Source: a virus | Virus record (IMG/VR): IMGVR_UViG_3300005511_000022 | Coordinates: 1-42,475 of that record | Direction: 5' to 3' (one strand) | Length of the DNA: 42,475 nucleotides | Part shown: in pieces, positions 22,720 through 30,495 of the stretch | How positions within the stretch are numbered: the first letter of the stretch is position 1 | How the letters are laid out: each line of letters begins with the position of its first letter | Translations under genes and position numbers: made by a program | Notes under the pieces: model-generated | What the model was told of the DNA's origin: nothing | The model's database searches: none | What the model saw: only the letters and a program-made list of their open reading frames with translations

Positions 22720-24782
22720 TTGTCCAGATCTCCACCTTCGCGGTATTTCTTCATCTGGGCATCATTGTCGGCGCGTTGCTGGGCGAGCATTGAGTCTTGC
22801 TGGAACTGACGCACCGCCATTTCCCGCTCAAATGCGAAGCGCTGCTCCGCCTGCTCTGCCTCGAATGTCGCCTTGTCGCGGGCAAGCCGGGCCTGTGCTT
22901 CAGCTTCCTCCCGCTGCAACCGCAATTTGAGCGCAGCTTCCTGCTGCATCATCTGCATTTTGGCCGCCGTCATTTGCTGCTCGCCTTGCAACTTGCTGGC
23001 TTGCAACTGGGCCTCCGCCTCGACCTTTGCCATCTCTGGGTCAGGCTTCGGCTGCTCTTGGACAGGGTTGCCTTCAGCATCCAGCTCAGGCTTGGCGGGA
23101 TTGACGAAATAGTCATCAGGCTGACCAAGTCCGGCGTCACGAACGATCGCGCCGGCGTTGTTAAACAGGTGCTCTTTCTTCACCATGCCGATTTCAAGGC
23201 CTTCGCGTTGGATATCGAGCAACTGCATCCGCAACGCCAGGCGATACTCCTTGCGGCCCGTTCCCATGCCGACGCGGATCACCATGTCGGGTTCATCGGG
23301 CCACATCGCGGGATCAACCGCCTGATACTCACCGTCCATCTTGAGTTTGAACGGTTGCCCGAACTCCTTCACCAGCCGGTATTTCTTCCACATCAGCCGC
23401 GCGAAGCATTCAGCGAAGTTGCGGGCGATATACTCTTCGAACTGCTGGCCCTGCGCCTGCATCAGCGCCGTTCCGGTGGCGGTCTTGTTCAGGGTGTCGG
23501 CATCAAGACCCTGGTTCATCCTTGTGATACCGGTTCGGCTTTCACGCTCGCCGGTCCAGAATTCCATCACGTTGATGCTGCGACCCGCGTCAAATCCGGC
23601 ATTGAGCGGGGTAGGGGCGACACCCTTGCCGCGGACAGGCGAACCGGGGATTACCGTCAGAAGGTCGTTGAACGTGTTCTCGTTGACACTTTCCTGCGGC
23701 ACCCAATAGCGAGGCATGTTCGACAGATACATACCATTCATCAACTGGCGAGCGACCACTGAGCGGATGCGCTGGATATCCATCGTCTTGTCGGCAAGGC
23801 CGTCGCCGACAATGCGGTGCGGACGCGGGAACGGGGTGAAGATCACGAATGGGTGATCATCAACCTCTTCCTGCTTAAGCAGTTTATCCCCAACGCGGAA
23901 AACTTTCAGGCGCTCGGCAATGCCGTCTCCGTCCGCGTCGATCTTGATATATTCTTCCCACAGCGTCACCTCCTGCATGGAGGCGTTCACATTGTCATCG
24001 CGCCAGTGCTGCCAGTCGTCGCGGGCGGCTCGGCGCTGATCGGTGAGAAGGTCGTCTTCGGTCGAAAGCTCATAGACCGTATCGGCATCGAAACCCATTT
24101 CCACCAATTCCGAGCGGGTCTTGCGGCATACATGGGCGAGATAATCCGCATCGTCCTCATGGCGGGCACGGGCACTAAAGCGGAACTCTTCTGACGGGAT
24201 GGGATAATCGTAAAAGCGGGTCTTTTGGACCTTCTGTTTGATCTTGACGCGGAATGTGCCGTCATCGGACGGGGCAACCTCCGCATCCTCGGGAAGCTCA
24301 CCGCGCTGGTCCGCTGCCATCAATTCATCTTCGGTCGCGACATAAACCTTGGTGCTGACGCTTTCCTCTTCGACCATCGCCGTTTTCGTCGCGCAGTATT
24401 TTTCGATCAGACCTGCCTTCAGCCAATCCATCAGGATACGATAGCCGTCCTGGTCCTGCATGAAGATTTGGTGCATTGCCGCCGTAGCTTGATCGACAGC
24501 CTCGGCCTCGCTCTCGTCCTTGGCTTCAAACTCGCATACGCGGTCCCCAGCGACAAACAGCCGGCCAACACTGATCGTCATGTAATCGACCGTCTCGGCA
24601 ACGTCCTTCAAGACGATCTGGCTAAGCCCGTCGACTTCATCACCGAAAGGCTCACCTTGATAATATTTGATTGCCTCTGCCTGCTCTTCGTACACGGTCG
24701 TGTCGTAAAAGCCGCAAGCCGCGGTTGCCTCGCTCTGGAGCGCCTGCAACAGCTCGTCTTCGGTGAGGGGCTCTCGCTTCAT
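22716..24782 (-). CDS. Portal protein (SU10/P22-like)
   Basis: 688 aa, the right size for a podoviral portal. It opens EPLTEDELLQALQSEAT and YYQGEPFGDEVDGLSQIV, then LKDVAETVDYMTISVGRLF, DGYRILMDWLKAGLIEKY and HPFVIFTPFPRPHRIVGDGLA. The C-terminal 90 residues are a Gln/Glu/Arg coiled coil (EEAEAQARLARDKATFEAEQA), probably the barrel. Twelve copies should form the DNA-entry ring that docks TerL. ATGA-coupled to TerL. Confidence 0.9.
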   Translation of the reverse strand: MKREPLTEDELLQALQSEATAACGFYDTTVYEEQAEAIKYYQGEPFGDEVDGLSQIVLKDVAETVDYMTISVGRLFVAGDRVCEFEAKDESEAEAVDQATAAMHQIFMQDQDGYRILMDWLKAGLIEKYCATKTAMVEEESVSTKVYVATEDELMAADQRGELPEDAEVAPSDDGTFRVKIKQKVQKTRFYDYPIPSEEFRFSARARHEDDADYLAHVCRKTRSELVEMGFDADTVYELSTEDDLLTDQRRAARDDWQHWRDDNVNASMQEVTLWEEYIKIDADGDGIAERLKVFRVGDKLLKQEEVDDHPFVIFTPFPRPHRIVGDGLADKTMDIQRIRSVVARQLMNGMYLSNMPRYWVPQESVNENTFNDLLTVIPGSPVRGKGVAPTPLNAGFDAGRSINVMEFWTGERESRTGITRMNQGLDADTLNKTATGTALMQAQGQQFEEYIARNFAECFARLMWKKYRLVKEFGQPFKLKMDGEYQAVDPAMWPDEPDMVIRVGMGTGRKEYRLALRMQLLDIQREGLEIGMVKKEHLFNNAGAIVRDAGLGQPDDYFVNPAKPELDAEGNPVQEQPKPDPEMAKVEAEAQLQASKLQGEQQMTAAKMQMMQQEAALKLRLQREEAEAQARLARDKATFEAEQAEQRFAFEREMAVRQFQQDSMLAQQRADNDAQMKKYREGGDLDK

Positions 24783-26077
24783 GCTACCCCTTTCATCAAT
24801 CTAGACAGGTCAAGCGGTGCTTGTTGTTTTGGTTCTTCGTACACGCTGCACATGAGGCCGAAGGCGTCGGCGCTGTGGCTGTTTCCGTCATGGTTAGGGC
24901 CAAGCCCCACCTTGCGCTTCTCGTCGCGTTTTTCGTGGTAGGCGGCGATGGCCTTGAGCCCCCCGTCGCATTTCGTCTCGTCAATCCAGATGCGGGAGAA
25001 ATGCTCTCGAGCCTTCTCAACCCGCTGCATCGCAGCGCCACGGCCTTGGTTCGGGACCACCTCGACGTCGTAACCCGCATCCTCGAAAGACTTGCGGTAT
25101 GACGTATCAATCGTCTTTTCCTGCTGCTCGCCGTCATGGGGCAGCCAAATCTTTACGCGCCCCGGCTCGTATCCCTGCTTGCGCAGCCAGAGCAGATGGG
25201 CGCCGATCGTTTGCCCCTGTTGCTCGTAATGGTTCACGCACTTGATCGTCAGGCCGATGAACTGGGCGGCCCAGAACACAAAATTATCAGCCTTGGCCCC
25301 TGTGCCACCGATATCCGCAAACAGATGGATCACCATGTGCGGATCTTCGGGAACAGTCGTGATCCTGCCAGCCTCCCTCGCGGCGGTCAGGTGCGAGGTG
25401 AAGTACGCTCCCTCGAAATGAGTCTTGTAAGCGCCGCCCCAGATGTGCTCGTAACTGTGCGGCCGCTTTTCCTTGTCGCTCTTGCGCTCCGCCTCAAGCA
25501 CGGAGGGAAACCATGGATTGTCGATGTAATTCAGCTCGACAATCTTGGCGCCGCCGGGAGGGTCTTTGCGAAACCGCTGATCGGTTGAACTGTCCTCAAC
25601 CTCGGGGTTCCACGTTACCCAAATCTCCGAGTCATCCTCGCGGACGGTCGGTATTAGTTTCTCCCAAGCCGTTTCCGTGATTGGGTCAGCTTCATCAGCC
25701 CAACACAGAAGGATGCGAGCTTTAGATTTGATGCTATCCAGATGCCGGGATAGGCCGACGAATACGAACTCGACCCGCTTGCAGGCGGTGCGAATATATG
25801 TGTCGCCGATATCGAAGTGCGGGAGCAGCCATTCCTCTGACCGTATCGCCGCCTTGATCTCTGCCATCGAACTGTCATCCAACGAGTTCATGAACTCGCG
25901 GACGCAGAGAACAATTCCCTCCTTGCCAGCCTGTGCGCATCGATGGGCGTGTATTGCCGCCATCTTGGCGAAGCTGCGTGTCTTCGCAGACCCTCGCCCG
26001 CCGTAAGCTCCGCGGTATCGTGCGGGGCCAGTGAATACCGGTATCAGCTTCGGAGGAAGCTGGACGTCTACCCGCAT
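24779..26077 (-). CDS. terL: Terminase large subunit (PBSX family)
   Basis: 432 aa. Walker A GGRGSAKT (residues 26-33) and Walker B ILLCWADE (122-129) mark the ATPase, and WVTWNPE further on fits the coupling motif. The nuclease half includes FADIGGTG and the ending HSADAFGLM, with acidic residues expected in the RNase H-like active site. It packages DNA into the prohead through the portal. Overlaps the small-terminase candidate by 10 bases. Confidence 0.93.
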   Translation of the reverse strand: MRVDVQLPPKLIPVFTGPARYRGAYGGRGSAKTRSFAKMAAIHAHRCAQAGKEGIVLCVREFMNSLDDSSMAEIKAAIRSEEWLLPHFDIGDTYIRTACKRVEFVFVGLSRHLDSIKSKARILLCWADEADPITETAWEKLIPTVREDDSEIWVTWNPEVEDSSTDQRFRKDPPGGAKIVELNYIDNPWFPSVLEAERKSDKEKRPHSYEHIWGGAYKTHFEGAYFTSHLTAAREAGRITTVPEDPHMVIHLFADIGGTGAKADNFVFWAAQFIGLTIKCVNHYEQQGQTIGAHLLWLRKQGYEPGRVKIWLPHDGEQQEKTIDTSYRKSFEDAGYDVEVVPNQGRGAAMQRVEKAREHFSRIWIDETKCDGGLKAIAAYHEKRDEKRKVGLGPNHDGNSHSADAFGLMCSVYEEPKQQAPLDLSRLMKGVA

Positions 26078-26379
26078 CCGCTCACAAGGCGGATTTCGGT
26101 AATCGCCTTGATCGGGCCTCCCTCATCATCGCCCGCAATCACCGTGGTGGCTTTGCCATACCCGCGATCGAGAATCTCTTTTGCCGCTGACACTTTTGCG
26201 GCATCCGTTTCACTATCGCGAAGCACGCCAACAAGCGCCTCAAGAGCCTCGGCGGTATATTGCCGCGCCATCTCCTTGAGTGAGGCCGTAGCCTTGTTCG
26301 GTGTGCCTTTCTGGCGCCCGCCTCGGCGTTCGCCTGGCTTCGATCCTCGATTGCTATTCGATGCTACTGTAGCCGTCAT
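26068..26379 (-). CDS. Small terminase-like DNA-binding protein (DUF5681-like start)
   Basis: 103 aa from ATG 26379, with GAGAGG 8 bases upstream; ATG 26457 would add an unlikely extension. A basic motif (RRGGRQKGTPNKATASL) resembles DUF5681, and a helical part (EALEALVGVLRDSETDAAKVSAAKEIL) follows. Directly before TerL, this is the place of the small terminase that recognises the packaging site. First gene after the terminator at 26535-26561. Confidence 0.65.
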   Translation of the reverse strand: MTATVASNSNRGSKPGERRGGRQKGTPNKATASLKEMARQYTAEALEALVGVLRDSETDAAKVSAAKEILDRGYGKATTVIAGDDEGGPIKAITEIRLVSGCG

Positions 26380-26534
26380 GGGGCCAATCCTCTCTTTCCG
26401 CTCCCAGAGGGTGGGCGGTTTCGGATCGTGTGAATAATACCCGCCGCGCAGCATCATCGCTCACCAACAGGGAGGATTGTGCGATTGTCGATGTGCTGGC
26501 GGCGGGACCGGCGTGAAAGGGACCGCCGGAAACG

Positions 26535-26561
26535 AAAAAGCCCCAGCGCGATTGCCGGGGC
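26535..26561 (-). terminator. Intrinsic terminator between early and late leftward genes
   Basis: Read on the - strand, GCCCCGGC-AATCGC-GCTGGGGC makes an eight-pair stem (one G-U) with a six-base loop, followed at once by TTTTT. It lies 68 bases after the 180-aa gene and about 155 bases before the small-terminase start. It should stop leftward transcripts before the packaging and virion genes unless they are antiterminated. Confidence 0.85.
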
Positions 26562-26629
26562 CTTGTGACGCAAAGCGCCAATATAGCGTTGAGATTGCAT
26601 GTCCTCGCGGGCAAGTCAATAGCGATTCG

Positions 26630-27172
26630 CTAGTAACTCAATCGCTCGTTCATAACGATCACGTCGGCCACGAATTGCACGGTGGTCAGCGCGCGAACGC
26701 TCGGGGCACTTTGGCCAAGGCTGCTACCGATCGTTCCCGCCGGCTCGTCGAAGCGAATGCAATTCTCGAACACGCGCCAATATGGACCGGGGATATATCC
26801 GATGCGATATTCGCCGTTAATGCCTATGCCTCCAGAGACGCGGGCAAGATCGTCTCGGGCCTCCATGCGTTTGATGATGAGATTGCCGCTTTCGCCATCG
26901 CTGTTGGCCTTGTCGGTGCGCTCGCCATATCCTGCCGTCACTGAGCACTGGCGGCCGATCAGGTCCCAACGCTTCATGCACCAGGCGATAGCCGCGCGAT
27001 GCCCTTCGGTGAGCTGCTTGGCGGCAACCCAACGCGACAATGGGCTCGCGCCATGGTTCTGCATGATGCCGTTATGCGTGTCATGGTCGCTGTGCTGCTG
27101 TGCCTCTACCGTCGCGGCTTGTCGCTCCGCCCGCTTGATCTTAGTCGATACCTTGTTCGCCCCCCGTGCCAT
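26630..27172 (-). CDS. Last early gene; positional candidate for a Q-like antiterminator
   Basis: 180 aa. Basic N-terminus (KVSTKIKRAERQAATVEA), then SPLSRWVAAKQLTEGHRAAIAW and CMKRWDLIGRQCS, a charged middle (NLIIKRMEARDDLARVSGG), and a beta-like end. No named family is recognised and there is no zinc site. It stands directly before the intrinsic terminator that separates early from late genes, as lambda Q does, so a role in late-gene control is a reasonable guess. It could also be a packaging accessory protein. Confidence 0.6.
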   Translation of the reverse strand: MARGANKVSTKIKRAERQAATVEAQQHSDHDTHNGIMQNHGASPLSRWVAAKQLTEGHRAAIAWCMKRWDLIGRQCSVTAGYGERTDKANSDGESGNLIIKRMEARDDLARVSGGIGINGEYRIGYIPGPYWRVFENCIRFDEPAGTIGSSLGQSAPSVRALTTVQFVADVIVMNERLSY

Positions 27173-27336
27173 TATGCTTTGCCCTCCATGGGATAGTCGT
27201 CGTGTTCAAGAAAACCCCAGCGTAACGCTAGAAGATCAGCCCAATGCCATTCGTCTGGTCGCTTGCCGCTGATGCGAAGGCGTTGATCCCGGCGGATCAG
27301 TGGCACCAGCACAAAGCGGAAGATCAGGGCCTTCAT
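27172..27336 (-). CDS. Small basic hypothetical protein
   Basis: 54 aa. A strong GGAGGAGGGGG precedes ATG 27336, and the TAA overlaps the next start (TAATG). Hydrophobic/basic start (KALIFRFVLVPLIRRDQRL) and an aromatic middle (DEWHWADLLALRWGFLEHD). A start of the same style occurs in the 44-aa gene at 30116-30250. Function unknown. Confidence 0.6.
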   Translation of the reverse strand: MKALIFRFVLVPLIRRDQRLRISGKRPDEWHWADLLALRWGFLEHDDYPMEGKA

Positions 27337-27404
27337 TCCCCCTCCTCCGCCTCAAGAGGACCGGGGTTGGGGATAGGGGGCATGATGTGGTCGGGGGTGG
27401 TCAT
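27333..27404 (-). CDS. Possible 23-aa proline-rich peptide
   Basis: From ATG 27404, which overlaps the preceding stop, to TGA 27333, which overlaps the next ATG. The product is Pro-rich with an acidic end (GPLEAEEGE); its last codons also form the strong ribosome site of the next gene. It may serve mainly for translational coupling. Confidence 0.35.
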   Translation of the reverse strand: MTTPDHIMPPIPNPGPLEAEEGE

Positions 27405-27619
27405 GGCTTAGTCTCCCAATGGCCGGGATGAACAACTTTCCGGCTCCAAAACGGCCCGGTGGCGACAGTCGGGCACCAGCGGACAGTCTTCATGGCGAAG
27501 GTAGACTTGAGGGCGCCACATTTCGGGCAGCACTCCTCCCGGACGAAGAAGAAGTCGGCGAAGGGCGCGCGAAACGTCTGACCGCACGAACACACGGCTT
27601 TTCTTTCCCAACCGCTCAT
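27401..27619 (-). CDS. Zinc-ribbon protein
   Basis: 72 aa from ATG 27619. CSCG near residue 11 and CCPKCG near residue 32 give the four cysteines of a zinc ribbon, separated by an aromatic stretch (FRAPFADFFFVREE). The end is basic and aromatic. Small zinc ribbons are common in phage early operons and often bind nucleic acid; nothing more can be said. Confidence 0.65.
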   Translation of the reverse strand: MSGWERKAVCSCGQTFRAPFADFFFVREECCPKCGALKSTFAMKTVRWCPTVATGPFWSRKVVHPGHWETKP

Positions 27620-27650
27620 GACCGTGGCTTCCCGGCATTCACCGCGGCGT

Positions 27651-28004
27651 TCACAGACTTTCGAGCCGCTCGACTTGACTACGCAGGCGGCGCGCAACCT
27701 GATCAATATCGCTCAGGGCTGTGCGAAGGGCGCCCATCTCGCTATCAGGGACTGCGCCGTTCAAGCAGCTCGCATCGTCGTTCTCCGGACGTGACCCCAT
27801 GATGCGGTCCAAGTGCCGCCCCAGCGAGCCGCACATGTCCATGAGGTTTTCGTGGATGCCGTTTGCCCGCTCAGTGGCCGAGCGGATTTCCGCGACCGGT
27901 GCATCCTGCACCTGCCCCAGCATGGCCCCGCCCATCGGATGGTATTTCGTCTGCGATGCGACATCGCGTGCGGCGTCGCTGGTTTCTCCGTAATATGCAC
28001 CCAT
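27651..28004 (-). CDS. Hypothetical helical protein
   Basis: 117 aa. A Gly/Met-rich middle (KYHPMGGAMLGQVQDAPVA) is followed by two helical parts (EIRSATERANGIHENLMDM and RTALSDIDQVARRLRSQVERL) that may form an antiparallel coiled coil. No family recognised. It lies two bases after the GTG-start gene upstream. Confidence 0.6.
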   Translation of the reverse strand: MGAYYGETSDAARDVASQTKYHPMGGAMLGQVQDAPVAEIRSATERANGIHENLMDMCGSLGRHLDRIMGSRPENDDASCLNGAVPDSEMGALRTALSDIDQVARRLRSQVERLESL

Positions 28005-28005
28005 C

Positions 28006-28179
28006 TCAATTCTCCTCTTTCCAAAATGCTATTGCCAAAATCTTGTCCTTTATCCGCCAATCAAGCTGCTTGGCGCTGTAGGTGTATTTGCTCGTCGTTC
28101 CGTCCGCCCACTGCACCCGGAGGGGCTTTTCGCCTGTGTCGGGGCGATGGCCGGTGTTGGGGTGCCATTCAGTCGCCAC
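28006..28179 (-). CDS. Small hypothetical protein, GTG start
   Basis: 57 aa from GTG 28179, overlapping the previous gene by 11 bases. Content: TEWHPNTGHRPDTGEKPLRV, then QWADGTTSKYTYSAKQLDWRI and a helical end, a small beta-alpha pattern. Frame, overlap and amino-acid make-up favour a real gene. No family recognised. Confidence 0.55.
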   Translation of the reverse strand: MATEWHPNTGHRPDTGEKPLRVQWADGTTSKYTYSAKQLDWRIKDKILAIAFWKEEN

Positions 28180-28669
28180 CCCAGCCCTCGCGTGACGGGA
28201 TCAGTTCGCGCGTGGGCGATTCCCAAGGTTTCGTGCTGATGAGTTTGAGCTGACCGCCGCGGTCGTAGATCCACTTCATGCCGCGCTTGTTGGGATCGAG
28301 AGCCAGCCGCGCGTTGTATTTCGCAGCTAGGTCAACCTCGTTCCCGCCGGGGCCACGACCTTCGCGGATCAGGTCAATCAGTTCGGACGCCTTGGGCAAC
28401 CAACGTTCGCGCTGCGCCCACTCGTCAGCCGCCTCCTTCAACGCCTGCGGATTGACGTGAGCCAAGTCCTTGGTGAGCAGGGCGATGCGCGCCTGAAACG
28501 GTTCAAGCTCGGCAGGGTTATTGGGCCGGTAGCGCGTAGCCAGTTCCAAAACGGCCTGACGGATCAGCGGATGCACGTTCGGCTGCTGCGGCCTCTGCGG
28601 TTGCTCGGGCGAGTGCATCCAGGATAGGGTCTGGCCCGCGATCTGCTGGCCTTCCATTGGATTGTCCAT
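28169..28669 (-). CDS. Replication accessory / helicase-loader-like protein
   Basis: 166 aa from ATG 28669, with AAGGAA upstream. After a Gln/Pro-rich start, residues about 32-110 form a helical domain: HPLIRQAVLELATRYRP, FQARIALLTKDLAHV, LKEAADEWAQRERWLPKASEL and IDLIREG. Helical proteins of this kind often follow the phage initiator and assist loading of host DnaB. It overlaps the initiator gene by about 150 bases in another frame, an unusually long overlap. The function is inferred from position. Confidence 0.55.
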   Translation of the reverse strand: MDNPMEGQQIAGQTLSWMHSPEQPQRPQQPNVHPLIRQAVLELATRYRPNNPAELEPFQARIALLTKDLAHVNPQALKEAADEWAQRERWLPKASELIDLIREGRGPGGNEVDLAAKYNARLALDPNKRGMKWIYDRGGQLKLISTKPWESPTRELIPSREGWGGD

Positions 28670-29321
28670 TTGCTTTGTTCCTTTCGGCCTGCAAGGCCTT
28701 GGTGAGCCACTCGACTGGCTCATGAGGTTCTTCGGTTTGTGCGCGGGAAAGGCAGATCAACACGGCGGGATCGCCAAAGTCCTTGCGCCAGCGGCCAAGG
28801 ATCGAACGGGATTCCCGGTCATTGCGACCAGTTGCCGTAAGGATGCTCAAGCCGGTGTCGAAGATGACTTTGCGAACGTCGATGGCTGTCGGCGGGACGC
28901 CCGAACCGGTAGGTTCGGTTTCTTCTGTATCTGCATCTGTATCTGGGACCGTTGCGCAACGGTCGTGCAACGTTGCATCGCCGTTGCGTTTGCGTGCTCG
29001 GCTGTTGCGAGACCGCTCCGTGCTATTGTCGCTTTGGTATTGGCGACGACTCCAAGCGGCCACATGGGCGTCAACGACGAGACCGATGGACAGGAATGAG
29101 GAATACAACATCTCAATCGTGTCGAGCGGCTCGCAAAGCGTTGCGGCGATGCGGCGGGGTGGAATATCTATCCTGCCACCATCATTGGTGGTGCAGGCGT
29201 TTTCGAGAATGCAATGCCATGCGGCGATTGCGATCGAACGGGAGCAGCCAGCGACCATCGCCGCTTCTGCGATCTTGGGATCGGTTACCGTCCCCTCATA
29301 GGCGCGATACCAGCGGGTCAT
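28518..29321 (-). CDS. Phage replication initiator-like (winged-helix) protein
   Basis: 267 aa. The N-terminus has the pattern of phage replication-organiser proteins: TRWYRAYEGTVTDPKIAEAA, a winged-helix-like region to about residue 95, and the closing RRQYQSDNSTERSRNSRARK, which is very typical. A Thr/Glu-rich linker and a helical C-terminal part with EEPHEPVEWLTKALQAE follow. It probably binds the phage origin, and the origin may lie within this gene. ATGA-coupled to RusA. Confidence 0.7.
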   Translation of the reverse strand: MTRWYRAYEGTVTDPKIAEAAMVAGCSRSIAIAAWHCILENACTTNDGGRIDIPPRRIAATLCEPLDTIEMLYSSFLSIGLVVDAHVAAWSRRQYQSDNSTERSRNSRARKRNGDATLHDRCATVPDTDADTEETEPTGSGVPPTAIDVRKVIFDTGLSILTATGRNDRESRSILGRWRKDFGDPAVLICLSRAQTEEPHEPVEWLTKALQAERNKANGQSNGRPADRGPDPILDALARATAEAAAAERASADPSGRFGTGYALPAQ

Positions 29322-29671
29322 TCGACCTCCACGATCACAGCGCCGCCCTTGATGGGGTCGCGGAAATGGTACTCAGGGCGAAGCATCCGGTCGTTGATGC
29401 CGAGCGCGTCAGCCATGCCGTCTCGGCCGCTCTTGAACGCCGAAATCATGTTGTCGTCGTCACGATGGCGGCGGTCGGGCGGGTGGAAGATGATCTTGAC
29501 CGGCAGCGGGCAGTCAGGCGACGGGCGCCAGTGCCGAGCGGTCGCCAGATAGCCCTTGGTGAGCATGTAGCAGTTGCCGCGGTAGGTTTGCTTAGGCGCG
29601 AGCTTCCGCGCCCAATGCGAGCGGTTATTCGGCGACAGGATCGCAGGGGGCCAAGGAAACTCTATCGCCAT
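29318..29671 (-). CDS. rusA: RusA-like Holliday-junction resolvase
   Basis: 117 aa from ATG 29671. It opens AIEFPWPPAILSPNNRSHW, the usual RusA start, and carries the acidic active-site segment DRRHRDDDNMISAFKSGRDG followed by ALGINDR. RusA cuts four-way DNA junctions, here likely those made during phage recombination and replication before packaging. It lies between a Myb-like gene and the initiator. Confidence 0.88.
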   Translation of the reverse strand: MAIEFPWPPAILSPNNRSHWARKLAPKQTYRGNCYMLTKGYLATARHWRPSPDCPLPVKIIFHPPDRRHRDDDNMISAFKSGRDGMADALGINDRMLRPEYHFRDPIKGGAVIVEVE

Positions 29672-29976
29672 CCGTAGCACTCGCGCTTGAGGTCGGACTT
29701 GGCGTAGTCGTTGAGACTCGCAATGCGGGTGAGATACGCCTCGATACGGTCACCCAAGAAATCCTTGGGCGGCTCTATAATCTTCGGGACTGCGGAGAGG
29801 CGATCGGCTCGGTTGGCGCACGCGAACTTGGAACGACCCAGCCTTTCCCCGATGACGGGCATGGTTACCCCGGCGGCACGGAGCTGCAATAGGATTGCGT
29901 CATGCTCCGGCGTCCAAGGGCGTTCGCGCTTTTCACCTTTGCGCTTGGTGCGCCAATCGTCGATGGCAGGGATCAT
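29662..29976 (-). CDS. Myb/GcrA-like DNA-binding protein
   Basis: 104 aa from ATG 29976 (ATGA overlap). A basic segment (RTKRKGEKRERP) precedes the HTH-like WTPEHDAILLQLRAAGVTM, PVIGERLGRSKFACANRADRL, which has the three-helix plan of SANT or GcrA-type domains. The C-terminal half is a separate helical part. GcrA is a cell-cycle regulator of alphaproteobacteria, so a mimic is conceivable. The next gene encodes a second copy of this domain. Confidence 0.65.
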   Translation of the reverse strand: MIPAIDDWRTKRKGEKRERPWTPEHDAILLQLRAAGVTMPVIGERLGRSKFACANRADRLSAVPKIIEPPKDFLGDRIEAYLTRIASLNDYAKSDLKRECYGWR

Positions 29977-30119
29977 CTCGCAAGCCTCCGAGCGCGACAC
30001 TTGATGCCATGCTTGCTGCGCTCGACCATGCGGTGAGCGATGTTGTCGTAGGTCAGGCCAGCATCGAGCAAGCGGCGAAGCTGTGCGTCCTCTTGTGGGG
30101 TCCAGCGGGCGATCGTCAC
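29973..30119 (-). CDS. Minimal Myb/GcrA-like HTH protein, GTG start
   Basis: 48 aa from GTG 30119. The start is set by GGGAGGG 6 bases upstream and by a GTGA overlap with the 44-aa gene before it; ATG 30257 would read through that gene. The whole protein is one domain: RWTPQEDAQLRRLLDAGLTY and NIAHRMVERSKHGIKCRARRL. It is a shorter paralogue of the next protein in the operon. Confidence 0.6.
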   Translation of the reverse strand: MTIARWTPQEDAQLRRLLDAGLTYDNIAHRMVERSKHGIKCRARRLAR

Positions 30120-30250
30120 CGCATTCCCTCCCGCATACGCTGGAGGCGCCAGTCTCGACGGGATTGGTATGTTCCGTCTGGGTTGCGGGGGTGGGTAGGG
30201 GCCTTGGGGAAGCGGAGCATCCGAAGGCGGAAGATGAGGCGGGCGATCAT
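30116..30250 (-). CDS. Small basic protein
   Basis: 44 aa from ATG 30250 (ATGA overlap with the preceding membrane gene) to a stop overlapping the next GTG. Very basic: IARLIFRLRMLRFPKAPTH, then NPDGTYQSRRDWRLQRMREG. A nucleic-acid contact is plausible. Overlaps at both ends argue that it is translated. Confidence 0.55.
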   Translation of the reverse strand: MIARLIFRLRMLRFPKAPTHPRNPDGTYQSRRDWRLQRMREGMR

Positions 30251-30495
30251 GCTTCACCTTTGAGGATGCGCGCTATCCGCCTGACTGTGGCGTTGGCACC
30301 GGGGGTTATCTGTTCAAGCGCTCGGTCGATGCGAGCGTTCTTCGCTGCCAGAGCGTCAGAGGCTGCGCAGTCGGTGTGCATGTCAGACACGTTTCCTCCC
30401 TTGGACGCAGCCCGAACAGAGCCAGCAAGAAATGCTGCTGCTATGCAGGACAGGGGGAAGATGATGGCGAGCCAGATGGGTACAGTGACGGTCAT
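30247..30495 (-). CDS. Small membrane protein of the early operon
   Basis: 82 aa. One N-terminal membrane helix (about 5-25, PIWLAIIFPLSCIAAAFLAG) is followed by a helical cytoplasmic or periplasmic part (ALAAKNARIDRALEQI). Starts in an ATGA overlap with the LexA-like gene. It is the only membrane protein among the leftward early genes. Function unknown. Confidence 0.6.
   Translation of the reverse strand: MTVTVPIWLAIIFPLSCIAAAFLAGSVRAASKGGNVSDMHTDCAASDALAAKNARIDRALEQITPGANATVRRIARILKGEA

Noticed and set aside
22797-23762. 321-codon + strand frame with Leu-rich start
   Set aside because: Antisense to the portal coiled coil and core; the Leu richness reflects Gln/Glu codons on the other strand.
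26380-26534. Clear sigma-70 promoter for the packaging operon
   Set aside because: TATTAT occurs on the - strand but no matching -35 at 16-18 bases was found, so it was not listed as a promoter.
29973-30257. Longer version of the small Myb-like gene from ATG 30257
   Set aside because: The extra 46 residues are Pro-rich and overlap the 44-aa gene; GTG 30119 has a good ribosome site and a GTGA overlap.
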